DNA from: Spongospora subterranea
Taxonomy: Eukaryota > Endomyxa > Phytomyxea > Plasmodiophorida > Plasmodiophoridae
DNA length: 50,631 bases
NCBI GenBank assembly: GCA_900404475.1
Contig: OUQQ01000187.1
Span: forward strand, 37,264-87,894
Direction of reading: 5' to 3'
Both the position numbers and the translations under genes were made by a program. The notes under the pieces were generated by a model that did no database searches, was not told where the DNA came from, and saw nothing but the letters and a program-made list of their open reading frames with translations. Of the stretch, positions 22,168-33,100 are shown piece by piece. Position 1 is the stretch's first letter. Every line of letters begins with the position of its first letter.

Positions 22168-22882
22168 TTACGTAGAATGTTGAAAGAGCGTATGGAATAC
22201 AGCGGTACATTGTGGTACTGCAGCGGGAGCTCTTCTGTTCACATTCCTCGCAATGTGTTGCGTCATTAGGAGTGCCTCAGCCGTGTTGGGCAAACCCCGT
22301 TCAGACGAAAGGCGAATATAGGTGGTTGCCATCGTCTCACTGTTATAAGACTGCACGAGGCCCTCCGGGCTTGCATCCGTCCCGATCGTGTACTTCCGCC
22401 CTTCTCCTGGATGTCGCACACCCGAATGGTGGTTATCGCGGTTCTCAGTGTCGACCAAACTTCTCGTTGTTCGACTCCCCACTAAAACTGTGGTCCCTTG
22501 CATAGCAAAAGATTAAGCGGCTGTGCTATTGATGAGAAATCTGAAATGTATCGCCGGTAAAATCCCGCGAGGACCAGGAGCGCCCTCACATCGTCGACGC
22601 TCTCTGGAGGTCGCATCCCCATGATCGTCGAGATATCGCCGGGATCAGGTCTCGATCCGCTGTTGTCGACGACGAATCCCAACGTCTCCGGTATTGCGAC
22701 ATGTTGAATTGGGACGGTGGTATCGGTCGTCTCGGCTTCTCTGAGAGCCTCCCCTCTAAGAGTGCTTGGATCAGGATCGAGAAGCAGGCAGTTTCAACTG
22801 CCGCCGACGTCTTGCCCACCAGGGCGTTTTGCAGGTTGAACTGCCGCAGGTGTGCTGTGAACTGGAACTCGAGCTGGGTCAT
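22168..22882 (-). pseudogene. Ty3/gypsy pol fragment (RT thumb to RNase H), broken
   Basis: On the minus strand 22482-22682 reads VDDVRALLVLAGFYRRYISDF, the segment joining reverse transcriptase to RNase H in Ty3/gypsy elements. 22168-22500 then contains YTIGTDASPEGL, the first catalytic block of the element's RNase H, in another frame. No ORF spans both, so it is a decayed copy. Its orientation is opposite to the gag-pol remains starting at 23 kb and its motifs differ from theirs, suggesting a second family. Confidence 0.7.
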
Positions 22883-22984
22883 TCAGCTTCGTCCCACGAA
22901 ACGCCGATGCCTGCGGCGTATCTGGGCCAACAACCTGTTGAATTGGGACGGTGGTGTCGGTCGTCTCGGCTTCTCTGAGCGCCT
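22703..22984. repeat. Direct repeat of about 48 bp, copies 234 bp apart
   Basis: GTTGAATTGGGACGGTGG begins near-identical stretches at 22703-22750 and 22937-22984, with two mismatches. They border a segment inside the degraded retroelement and could mark a slipped duplication or an old junction. Confidence 0.75.
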
Positions 22985-23030
22985 CGAGGCCAGCGTGTCG
23001 AGACTCGGTGACGTCAACGATTGGTGAGGA

Positions 23031-25390
23031 TTGTCCCGGCTAACCCGAGATAGTGGCTTACCGGCGAAGGAGTCCAGAAACCCATTAGGCCAGCACAAGG
23101 GTAATCGAAGACCCAAGGGCAAATGTTACGCTTGTGGAAAGGTTGAACATTGGACCCGCGACTGTCGGGACAAACTCAACTTACTCCAATCAAATCCATC
23201 GGTTTACATTTTACCCATGGAGACATTCAATGTATCAGTAACTAAGCCACCGTTCCTGGACCAATATGACAGCACTCAATTATCACATTTGGGACCGAAT
23301 GGGATCGATATAAGAACGATGTTGATCGTCTAAATGTCCATCAGAAGGATGTATCGTTCTCTCTGTTTCAGTAAAAGACTCAATCGAAGTTTCGCTTTTA
23401 TACATTATAGTTGTGTTCGACTTGGACAGGAAGGAATCTGAACTTACATCAATTTCAGACGAAGACCTTTTAGGCCATCTCAAAAAGCATAGCCGCCTGT
23501 GTAGATAGCGCACATCTGTTTTCAGAGTTAAGATTCAATGTTTACGAGGACTCAGCTCTCAGTGTCCACGAAATTTTCGCGCAGAGTCGTCAAAATTATC
23601 ACAGCGAATGGCTTAACTGAATTATTTTCTCAACATGATGATTTAACGCGTAAACAAGTCTTCGCCATTGTGAATGCTGTCCATCCAAAGAACCTTCGTG
23701 AGTCGATCCTGAATCGACTATCTTTAGACAGAATCGAATGTCGGATTAACCTGAAATTATTTTACAAGTTCTTACTTGAAACAGTAACAAGTGTCCGACA
23801 GTTTTATAAGAGCAATAGTAACGGTGCTGCTGATCTGCCAAAATACGAAGAAATTTCCTCTATGTCAATGCGGTCACTCACATGCTTGCAAAGTTCAGGT
23901 CCACATCATGTTCGCCAGTGTCCTACCTGCTCTACGGATCGCGCCACTCGTCTATTGTCGGAAAAACGGCAACGGAGGTTCAACAAGACTAACGATTCGA
24001 GAAGCACTTCCAGTTTCCGTGGTTCTGACAGATCAGTGTCACAGAGAAATACACCATCGGTTCATTTCTCTCCGAAACAACCAGAAGTCAGAACTTTTAT
24101 CAAGGACGAAAAGCCTCGAATTACTCGCGTGCATTCCAATTTACCCATCGATGATATTTGGAACGTTCCTCAGCTAGACCAAAATATAATTCTTCAGTCT
24201 GATCAAGATGAACCGAAGAAATCAGAAAGTAATCAACTGATCGCAAAGCCTAGATCAAGAATTTTAAAAATTTGGTTCAAATACGCGAACTGATTTCTGA
24301 GTTCTCGACGGCTGTCGATGATGGTGCTGATTTTACTATCGTCGGTTTTAATGTTTGGAGACATCTAGCGCCCACTTCTCCCGATATTTACAAAGAACGA
24401 AATCACCCGGTTTCCTTCACCTTGGCGGATGGTTCGACGGTCAAGTCTCATTTATCCACTTTGCTCGATTTACATATTCTAACCGTTGTTGTCCCGGTGA
24501 TAGTCCATCTTCACCGCGTTTACGTTGTCGAACGAGAAATGCCTGAAGTCTTGCTAGTGCGACCATTACTGCTGTGCCTCGGAATTGACGTGGAACAACA
24601 GATATGTGATATTGCGGGCAGTTCGCAACCAGAAGATCCGATGTTCCTGCGTCAAGAACCGAAGTTCCGTCCAACGAAGATGTCGAGGAATCAGACTGGG
24701 ATATTTTTGAATTTGGTCTGGACGAAGAAGCGGATATTGTCTCAGCTCTGAATCGAAGTATCAATGCAACAGTTACTAATGGTGCGCCAATTCAATTTGT
24801 GGAAGATCTTCGCTCGTTGGTTATGGACTTCGTTGATAGTTTCCGTAGTAAATTCGGACATGACCCCTTAGTAAGGGTCGATCCCCTTTGTCAATCGAAG
24901 TGTCGGACACAGCAGTTCCTGTTCAATGCCGACCACGCAGACATCCACCTTTGCATGAAGCGTTTTTGTTCCAAACACTAATTGATATTGGATTTGGATA
25001 CCTCAACCCGTCATCTTCATGGGCCTCCCCTGCATTTTGCGTAAACAATGGCGGAGCTGAACGATCATTCCGATCGGTTTGTGATCTACGTGTTCCAAAT
25101 GCCATGACCAACCGTTATATCTATCCTATGCCACATCTATCCACAGTTGGTGTTCATTTGTCAAATCGAAACGATTTAGCACGTTAGACGCGTTCAAAGT
25201 TTTCTGGCAGATTCCTATCACCGGAAACATTAAAAGTCAGTCGATGCTTACACCATTATGTATTTTTACGCCAATGCGTTTACCTCAAGGAAACCTTAAT
25301 TCTGTTTTCGCATTTCAACGGTAAATGGATTCTATTTTTCGCCGCATATCAACTATTGGACAGCTACTAACTTGGGTAGACGATCTACTG
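23031..25390 (+). pseudogene. Ty3/gypsy element: gag, protease and reverse transcriptase remains
   Basis: Reading left to right: a zinc knuckle CYACGKVEHWTRDC at about 23125-23166; a basic gag-like frame 23538-24293; a retropepsin-like stretch (VDDGADFTIVGF, with DDG where active copies usually have D-S/T-G) at about 24310; then RT blocks RPRRHPPLHEAF, ASPAFCV, VCDLRVPNA, FSTLDAFKVFWQIPI, MRLPQGNLNSVFAFQ and the YxDD box as WVDDLL near 25375. Frames shift several times, so no intact polyprotein exists. The copy stops abruptly after the YxDD box, where inverted material begins. No LTR was found. Confidence 0.8.
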
Positions 25391-25684
25391 GCCAATGCAC
25401 CGGATGATGGGTTGAGGTATCCAAATCCAATATCAATTAGTGTTTGGAAGTGGTCCATAAAAAACGCCTCATGCAAAGGTGGATGTCTGCGTGGTCGGCA
25501 TAGAACAGGAACTGCTGTGTCCGACACTTCGATTGACAAAGGGGATCGACCCTTACTAAGGGGTCAGGTCCTAATTTACTACGGAAAATATCAACGAAGT
25601 CAATAACCAACGAGCGAAGATCTTCCACAAATTGAATTGGCGCACCATTAGTAACTGCTGCATTGATGCTTCGATTCAGCTGAT
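24745..25684. repeat. Inverted duplication of an RT segment, arms about 270 bp
   Basis: About 24745-25016 on the plus strand is repeated in reverse complement at about 25402-25684 with scattered mismatches and a 9-bp indel. Both arms encode EDLRSLV.DFVD.FRSK and CRPRRHPPLHEAF. The spacer between the arms carries the rest of the RT up to the YxDD box. Confidence 0.85.
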
Positions 25685-26986
25685 AGTAGACCAGAATCCG
25701 AGGGCTCTAACTGTAGATAATCAAACTCAATCATCTCGTTCGGCCTATCCGGAAATGCTGAGGCACCAAACGGGCGAGGGACTGATTCTCCAAAGCGCGC
25801 CGAGATACAGCGTACACTGTTTTACAAATTGTGCAATATCCTGCGCCATACCTCTCCAAAGGAATCGGGGATTTATCGATTCCTGGGAGGCACGAACTCC
25901 ACGATGGCCCGCACTTCCACAATGTGCAATCACACATATGCGGAGGATGAGTGTGGTGTCTTTCTCGGGAATTAGGATTATGTCATCTGCTTGAAAGATT
26001 CCAGAGTCTTTCTGGAAAACTTTTTCTCCGATTGATATTCTAGAGGATTCAAAATCCAGGTACTTCAGTTGAGAACTATGATCGAGGGTTGGGAATTCTA
26101 AATCGGGTGAAGCCATGGGTCTTACTAAACTGGAAGGAATTTTTGATGTTGAATTTGGACACACGAAGGTGCAGCCCCGCGGGTTAATATATCTGCCCAA
26201 ACATTTAATCATCCTGGTATATGCTCTATGGTATAAGCAAGGGAAAAGAGCTTTAAAACGATGAAGCTTATCTATAGTATGTTGCTTGAACGGAATGGAC
26301 GATGATGATGGATCAAAAATAAAAACTAAATTCATATCGTCGGTGAAGATATGGAAAATGCGTTCACTAATGAACCGGTAATCAAAGCTTGTGACCGCTG
26401 CGATTATTGCATATGCTCCGAACCGATGCGCCTGTGGAAGCTCGGCTGTAGAAAGCAAGGGGTTCGTGATTCTGTTCTTGAATGGGCTTGTCAAGTTCAG
26501 TGAAAAGAATTTGAGTGACAATAATTGAATAAAACCACCAGGTGCATCAGTAAAAACACATTGCTCGAACTCGGGCTTAGAATGATTTAGCTCGACGGCA
26601 CCCTTCAAGGCATCTAAAAAATTGGAAAAGGAGTCCTGCACTTCCTCGCTCCATAAGGAATGCTGATAGGGATGGTTCGCGAAACGTCTGGAGCGATCCG
26701 TGGAACCAGTTAAAAGAAGTTCGAGAAGTGATCGAAGTGTGATCGAACTCCAGGATTCTTGCTGGACCTTTCCACGTTCCCATTTCTCTTTGTTTTGATT
26801 CGGCGTTGCGTAACGAACGAAATATTGCACAATAATTTGTAAAACAGTGTTTACACTGTATCTCGGCGCGCTTTGGAGAATCAGTCCCTCGGCCGTTTGG
26901 TGCCTCAGCATTCCCGGATAAGCCGAACGAAATTATTGAGTTTGATTATCTACAGTTAGAGCCCTCGGATTCTGTTCTACTCACTT
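25681..26986. repeat. Second inverted repeat, arms about 167 bp, from the integrase linker
   Basis: 25681-25848 and 26821-26986 are reverse complements of each other with a few percent divergence. Each carries the integrase linker (RPNE..EFDYLQLEPSDS). They bracket the minus-strand RNase H/integrase fragment, so the internal segment looks inverted relative to its flanks. Confidence 0.85.
25690..26911 (-). pseudogene. Ty3/gypsy RNase H and integrase zinc-binding fragment
   Basis: A 388-codon open frame (25745-26911, minus) encodes an RNase H-like stretch (FTDAPGGFIQLL, then HRFGAYAIIAAVTSFDYR, HIFTDDMNLVF), a divergent tether, and the integrase HHCC domain (VIAHCGSAGHRGV, then LWRGMAQDIAQFVKQC). 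The catalytic Asp in the FTDA block is present. The reading frame is lost at the linker that follows. HCG..GHRG is a form I associate with oomycete Ty3/gypsy integrases. Confidence 0.8.
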
Positions 26987-27190
26987 GTTAGTCATTCGCG
27001 ACCGATTTTCAGGTTTGTGCGACTTGTATGCCGCCGAAACCCCTTCTTCTGCACATGCCGCCGGATCACTACTAACATTTTTTAGCTATTATGGAATCGC
27101 TAACATTTTTAGCTATTATGGAATCGCTCATTTATGGGTTAGCGATCAAGAAACCCACTTTTCAACAGCACAATGGCAGAATTAGCAGCA
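26815..27190 (+). pseudogene. Ty3/gypsy integrase linker and core fragment
   Basis: Plus strand continues the linker into the integrase catalytic core: VIRDRFSGLCDLYAAETP, then HLWVSDQETHF, the second conserved Asp block of the DDE core. It is interrupted by a tandem duplication and ends near 27190. It is in the same direction as the gag/RT remains at 23-25.4 kb and could be their original 3' continuation. Confidence 0.75.
27073..27127. repeat. Tandem duplication of 27-28 bp inside the integrase remnant
   Basis: TTAGCTATTATGGAATCGC occurs twice in units at 27073-27100 and 27101-27127, differing by one T in a T-run. Replication slippage is the simplest explanation. Confidence 0.9.
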
Positions 27191-27298
27191 ATGCTGCACG
27201 TTAGTCATCAATTTCATATTGCGAATTGCCCTTGGACACATGGTGCCTACTTATGCTGTCTTGAAGTAAAAAAGTGTTGACTTGTTCAGTGTGAGTGA

Positions 27299-27374
27299 AC
27301 ATATGGAAGTGCGTCCCACTGATCCTAAGTGTACATATGGAAGTGCGCCTCACGAATGTACATATGGGAGCGCG
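27299..27374. repeat. 15-bp motif repeated three times
   Basis: ACATATGGAAGTGCG at 27299 and 27333, and ACATATGGGAGCGCG at 27360, separated by 19 and 12 bp of unrelated sequence. Spacing is irregular. It lies just beyond the integrase remnant and may be part of an LTR or untranslated end. Confidence 0.75.
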
Positions 27375-27746
27375 CAGCCCCTTCATCTTTCCGCCGCTTG
27401 TGTACGACTGTTTGATCTCAAATGTGTTGGTACTGTACTTCATGTTGATATCAAGGCTGGCAGAGCGGGGTTTTTCATCCAGAAGGTTTTTGAGGTTATT
27501 TGGAGCCTATATTCTGGTTCTGTTTATTCTAGGTAGTATTTAGCACTTTAGATTTCTAGCTCCCGCACCTTCCTCACGCACCTGAGTGTCTTTGTACGCA
27601 CCACCGACTTTTTGACCAGTCACGGTCCAGTGCGGAGTTAACGCGCCGGAAGCAGCACCGGAGACTCGTCGGGGTCACCGGTACCGTCACCAGGTTGAGT
27701 AGCGGACTTGCGCGCGAAGAACGACGAGATGGACGTCTGGACGTGC

Positions 27747-28333
27747 GCGCGGCCCGGCGCGTCTTTGCTGATTCTTGGGCGCCCTCTGGGTCGCGCCGTC
27801 TTGGCTTGACTGGCTAGTGGCCGCGCACCAGTCCCTGACTGGGACGCTGGCCGCGCGCGGTTGCTCGACTGTGAGGAAAAACCTTTTTTGCCTTACTCCA
27901 AAGCTCATCATGGACGACGAGATGATCGATATCTTGCAAGAAGAGCGCTATCCATCGATGGATCAGGATCGTTGATGCCTGAGGCTTCGTGTTTGTGCTA
28001 GCGACTGGGTCAAGTGCTTCAGCTCCTGTCCCTAACGATNGCGCGGCCCGGCGCGTCTTTGCTGATTCTTGGGCGCCCTCTGGGTCGCGCCGTCTTGGCT
28101 TGACTGGCTAGTGGCCGCGCACCAGTCCCTGACTGGGACGCTGGCCGCGCGCGGTTGCTCGACTGTGAGGAAAAACCTTTTTTGCCTTACTCCAAAGCTC
28201 ATCATGGACGACGAGATGATCGATATCTTGCAAGAAGAGCGCTATCCATCGATGGATCAGGATCGTTGATGCCTGAGGCTTCGTGTTTGTGCTAGCGACT
28301 GGGTCAAGTGCTTCAGCTCCTGTCCCTAACGAT
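27747..28333. repeat. Perfect 293-bp duplication separated by a single N
   Basis: 27747-28039 and 28041-28333 are identical base for base, with the only ambiguous base of the window (N, 28040) between them. The unit is GC-rich at its start and includes a short frame MDDEMIDILQEERYP. Identity plus an N at the junction points to a scaffolding join of overlapping contig ends rather than a real tandem array. The flank 27540-27746 is also GC-rich and unlike its neighbours. Confidence 0.95.
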
Positions 28334-28710
28334 GATGCAGGACGATGTTCGTCCCCAATGGAGTTCAGAAGAAGAAGATTATGATGCCAACGATGATCAG
28401 CCTCAGCAAATTGAATAATACAATGGATGAGATAAGTTCGAAACCCAGCAAAACTGGTGTTTTCACCAGAAACCTACTCCTCGACGCAAAATGTGGAAAT
28501 ACGGCAATCTGATGAAAAACCTTACCAAAAAAAGTTTTTGAAATGAAAAACCTAAACCTAATTTCAGTTTTTCAGATATTAACCTTGTGTAGTTGTTTTG
28601 TTTCCTACGGTAGTTGACTCCATTTTGATTTGACGTTTTTATTGATACAGTAAACAACCTTCTCTTTAACCGTGCTCGTTGGAGCCTTACGACGCTACAC
28701 GCGCACACAC

Positions 28711-29153
28711 CATGACGAATCAGTTGCAGCAACAACTGCGACGGGTCTCAAGTCGTTTGCTAAGGGTCCAAAGCAAAACTGTTAGTGAAATATCAAGATC
28801 TTTTACAGTAGCACAAACTACATGCGGATCTACTGCTACGGTAGGAGTTCCAACCTCGACTGCAACGCAAACTGAATTTGGCTCGGGGTTGTTACTGATT
28901 TGTGCCATCACACATTGGAACTGCTAACAAATTTGACCCGTGGTGATCCGTTTGTTTACTGCAGACGTCTGTGCACAAATCAGTCACAACCCAGAGAAAA
29001 ATTCTATTTTCATTGCAGTCGAGGTTAGCACTGCTAGTTCACCTAGCAGAAGATCCGCATGTAGTTTGTGCTACTATAACTGTTGTTAACCCTTAGCAAA
29101 CGACTTGAGACCCACTATTTCCTTCGCAGTTGTTGCTGCAACTGATTCGTCAG
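28711..29153. repeat. Inverted repeat, arms 110-130 bp
   Basis: About 28711-28842 matches the reverse complement of about 29044-29153 with small indels (shared core GTAGCACAAACTACATGCGG). The spacer is about 200 bp. The right arm runs into the start of the open frame at 29105. It could be a fold-back element or an inverted duplication of a transposon 5' end. Confidence 0.8.
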
Positions 29154-29635
29154 GATTTTGTGGTGGTGAATCATCTGAGGACGACAGTAGCTTCGATTAC
29201 TTGTTCGCAAATAGCGAGTCTGAGTATCCCATTGTCGCAAGAGATGGGTCGATTGATGTTGCTGTTCCTGACCCTATTAGCTCTGAGCCTAACGGTCAAA
29301 TCGAACCGTCGTCTGAACCCAGCCTTTAGGCATTGTTTTCCACTTTCTTAATACTTTATGTAAAATAATTGTTTTGTTCAGTCCTGAGATTGGTCCTGGA
29401 ACAAAAATATTTTTATTGGATTCCAGGCACGTTTCGCCCAGAGTGCGATGTATTCAATCCTCACCCACTATCAACGCATTTTTCAGCCTTCTGATGACGA
29501 CGAAGCTTAGCTATGTAGTTTCTTTTATCGAAGTAAGCGTAAGTTTTCTTCCCATGTTTGAGATCATTCCTTTGTGCCAGCAATCGGTTTGCCAAAACGC
29601 GTTACAAAGACGCTGAAAAGAAAGATTTCAAGTAA
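29105..29635 (+). pseudogene. Possible transposase remnant (acidic N-terminal region)
   Basis: Frame 29105-29328 encodes a Ser/Asp/Glu-rich peptide (GGESSEDDSSFDYLF ... SSEPNGQIEPSSEPSL). A second piece near 29480-29630 reads NAFFSLLMTTKLSYVVSFIE and later NRFAKTRYKDAEKK. Together these loosely recall the N-terminal part of piggyBac-type transposases, but no catalytic Asp blocks are visible and the joints are unclear. The upstream acidic piece near 28340-28420 (PQWSSEEEDYDANDD) may belong to it. This is a weak suggestion only. Confidence 0.25.
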
Positions 29636-29722
29636 CTGGAGTCCTTCAAGGTTCTGAAATCAAGTCTGAAAGTTAACCCAGTCCAGTCAACACGTGCTGC
29701 TACAATTCTACACAGTTCCTCT

Positions 29723-29842
29723 GTATTGACAATAGATGCTTGCCTCTCAAGTCCTATCATACCAATGGTTTTTTAAGCTTCTTTCAAGTCCTATCATACA
29801 ATTTTTTTCTTGAGCTGCATGGCAAGCATCTATTGTCAATAC
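29723..29842. mobile_element. 120-bp miniature element with perfect 22-bp terminal inverted repeats
   Basis: 29723-29744 and 29821-29842 are exact reverse complements (each contains ATTGACAATAGATGCTTGCC or its complement). Inside lie two copies of CAAGTCCTATCATAC, 36 bp apart. No clear target-site duplication was found. Size and structure suit a MITE; a long hairpin RNA is an alternative. The rest of 29640-30176 shows nothing else supported. Confidence 0.6.
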
Positions 29843-30176
29843 ACTCCTTCCAAAAAGTGTTCGTTGGCAGTGGGCCAAATTAGCCGTAGATTTATCGGGG
29901 CACAGCTTAGTTCAAACCCAATGATTCTAAGGTCTGTAGCTGTTTGAGAACTTACAGGTACACCCAGAGTGCCAATCCCCTTACTAAGAGCATAATAATG
30001 AAAGGTATACAGTACGACCCTGGAACTGTTATCTCAAATATGTTTAGTTTATATATAAATGTAAAGTCTTGAATTGAGCGTGTTGATACCAAGCAAACCC
30101 ACCGCAGATGTTTCTTCGAAAAACGGTTTGTAGCTTCGACAAGCTTCATGGATCCCGAAACAGCATTTTCTCTGAG

Positions 30177-33100
30177 TCACTGATTCTGTTGAAATGAATT
30201 AAACCGAGAGTCTGGGTAGTTAGATAGGTGACTTCGAGCATCCGCTATAGGAGCATCAGCAGTGATAGGTCTTGCCCGACTTATTGGACTCTCTGACAAG
30301 ACTGGCATCAGTTTTGAGTCACCAATGTCAGTGTTTAGGCTAGCGTGAGTGAATGATGCCAGATTTTTCAACTTCTTCCCTTGTACCCCTGTCAAAATAT
30401 CTGTTCGTAAATTTGCTCTTCTTTTGCAATGCAACGAAATACCTACGGTTTGCCAGCGCAATGCTCCTCTTGATCTGTACCTCCAGAAATATACACCGAA
30501 CTGTGTACAGTAAAGTATAACAGAAACCAATGAAAACAACTGCTGTTAACATTGTCTTTTCATTGTCGGATGGTCCAGTGTCCGGATACCCTGCTCCTGA
30601 TTCCAGTATAGCAGCGGAGAACAATATTAATATCGTGATCAGATTCCAAAACGTCGCGAGCCGATTCTCCTCACTTGTCCGATATGGGTTGCCTATAGTA
30701 ACAGGTTCACAAAGCGCATGAAATTCCCTGATGAGAATACAGAAAGTTTGCAAGACGAGAGAAGTGAAAAGTATCGACAGCGTGAAAAACAACTGAAGAA
30801 ATTTCTGCCGGAGAACGTCAATTGTCAGGATTACCTACGATATCAACGGTTTAGGTATAAAAAAAATTGAATGTGCCATTAACACTTACAAGCAATCGCC
30901 TAATCATGTTGACGATTTCCCACCAGAAATAATCCTCATTATAAGGGCTGGTAAGTTCCCCAAATCGTTTCAAAAACTTATCACTTGATAAAGCACATCT
31001 TTGATAATGCCATAAAAGGGAAGCAGCAAAGAATGTCGGGATTCCTAGCTGAATCATCCACAATTGTTCAGTTACATTAAATAAATCATCCTTCATCAAT
31101 ATCTAACCCCATAAATAATGAAGAATATATATGATGTAACAAGATGGGATGGATAATCCACAGAATCACAACTGCATCAACAAGTTAGCGTAAGTCACTC
31201 AGAATTTATACCGCCCATACGAAACAGATGGATCCCGAGTGAGAAATGATTGACCGTTCCCAGCGTCAGTGCAATTGAACGGATCAGTCGATGTGGATAC
31301 AAGTAAAGTATACCCATACAATAGGACGAAATTGCTATGTGAGGTTTCAATGTTAATGTCTCGGTTTGTCGGTTTGCGCTTACCTGGCATAAAAAACCTG
31401 TGCATTCAACGCCGATGAGAACCACTGTTGATTTGCAGAAGACACATCAGCGTCTCCGGTTGTGATTTTCTCTGAGCTATCACTGCGCGCGCCAGTACAC
31501 CTGATATAGATCGACGATGCCAATTTCGCTACCAACGCTATGGCAATCAGGAAACCGAAGGCAATGAAGGGAAACGCTAATTTCAGCTGTTGTTTAGTCC
31601 AACTATTGAGGCAACGTCAATCATTTTTAAAAAATGTAAACACGAGCCTACAAATCCATCGGTAAAGCACATTCTGGTCCTATATTATGATTTGTAAACA
31701 GAGAGTACAAATATACTACACCAATATACGCACTGAATAATTCGAGATTGAAGTTGAAAATGGAGAACATTCTGAGGAGCTAAGGTTAGCACGAGATGTT
31801 CTGAGTGAATGCGATACACTTACTGCCAAAGAGTTTTGATCTGTACAAAAGCTTTATCAGGTCCCATATCAAAATATCACTAAAATCGAGTTACCTCAGG
31901 CGTCCAATGATCAGTCAAAGCAGTTGCAAATACAACAATGATCTGTATGTTTGATAAAAGCATACCAACGGCAGTCAGAGGAGCTGGAGATGGTCGGGCT
32001 ACTGCCAGAAACACGATACAGAAGGCAAAGAATAGCAATACCATTAACGTGACTCCGAGAGCATTATTGCCACATGGACGGCATTGTTGATTCTGTCGAT
32101 AGCTCAGAGACCGAATACAAGAAGAACATCGATATCCCCTAGCATCGCATCAATATTGTTTATACCATGTTTCATAGCAATTCATACTCGTATAATGCTT
32201 TGCATTTTGTGGTGTCGCCCGTAGATGATAAACAAGCTTCCTCAGGATCACATTTCAAAGCCAAATATTTATCCACAGTGATATCCCGATAATATCCAGC
32301 TTTCACGGTTACTATTATGAACTATCAATCAGTGCACCCAATTGTAAAGCTAGTATGACACCATACAAGGTTCACGAGTGCCTGGAGTATCACACACGAA
32401 TCCTAAAACAGCAAAATACGCAATCAAATCAGAAAATTTTAGAATCTCGCGGACCAAACTGACCTGCAAGACAAGCATCGCATTGGAACCCGCTGCTATC
32501 TGCCGTCTCGTTATGGAAAAATGACGTGTCACAGAAGCAATTATCCTGGGATATGGCTGCACTAGATTGCAAGTTAACGCTGCTATTACCGAAGACAGAG
32601 CTATGCATTTGACAAGGTTTACACTCTTTTGACCCTGTTATTGTTAATTTAGATCTTCAACGTAAATGGTATTAATATAGATATGATTACCTTCAATATC
32701 ACTAAAACTAGTTCGAGTACAAGAAAAGCAAGGGGTCGATAAGCCTGTAGTGTTGGAGTATCTTCCCATCGAACATGCAATGCATTGGCTCTGGCCTTGG
32801 TCGGTGGTATAATAACCTGGAGGGCAGGGTGCGCATACTCCAACCGATGACGCGTCACTAAACTTGCCAGGATCACACGCTTTACACAATTCGCTATCTC
32901 TATCTGGCGCGGTTCCAGGTTTGCATTTAATGCAGGAGGATTGCCCTTTTTGAGCAGCATATCCGATTTGGCTGTTTTGAAACAAAGTCATCAAACACTG
33001 TCCAATACGGTCACCGTTCCGCATACCATTGATAACAACCGGTGGCCTTAGAAACGTTGGAAAATCTTCCAGTCGGGCAAAATGAGCACAAGCCACCGTC

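Noticed and set aside
23538..24293. 251-codon frame as a host gene
   Set aside because: It sits between a gag zinc knuckle and a retropepsin-like stretch in the same direction, so it is treated as part of the retroelement.
27299..27374. Three spaced copies of a 15-bp motif as a CRISPR-like array
   Set aside because: The genome is eukaryotic, the spacers are unequal (19 and 12 bp) and the repeats are too short; it is listed as a plain repeat.
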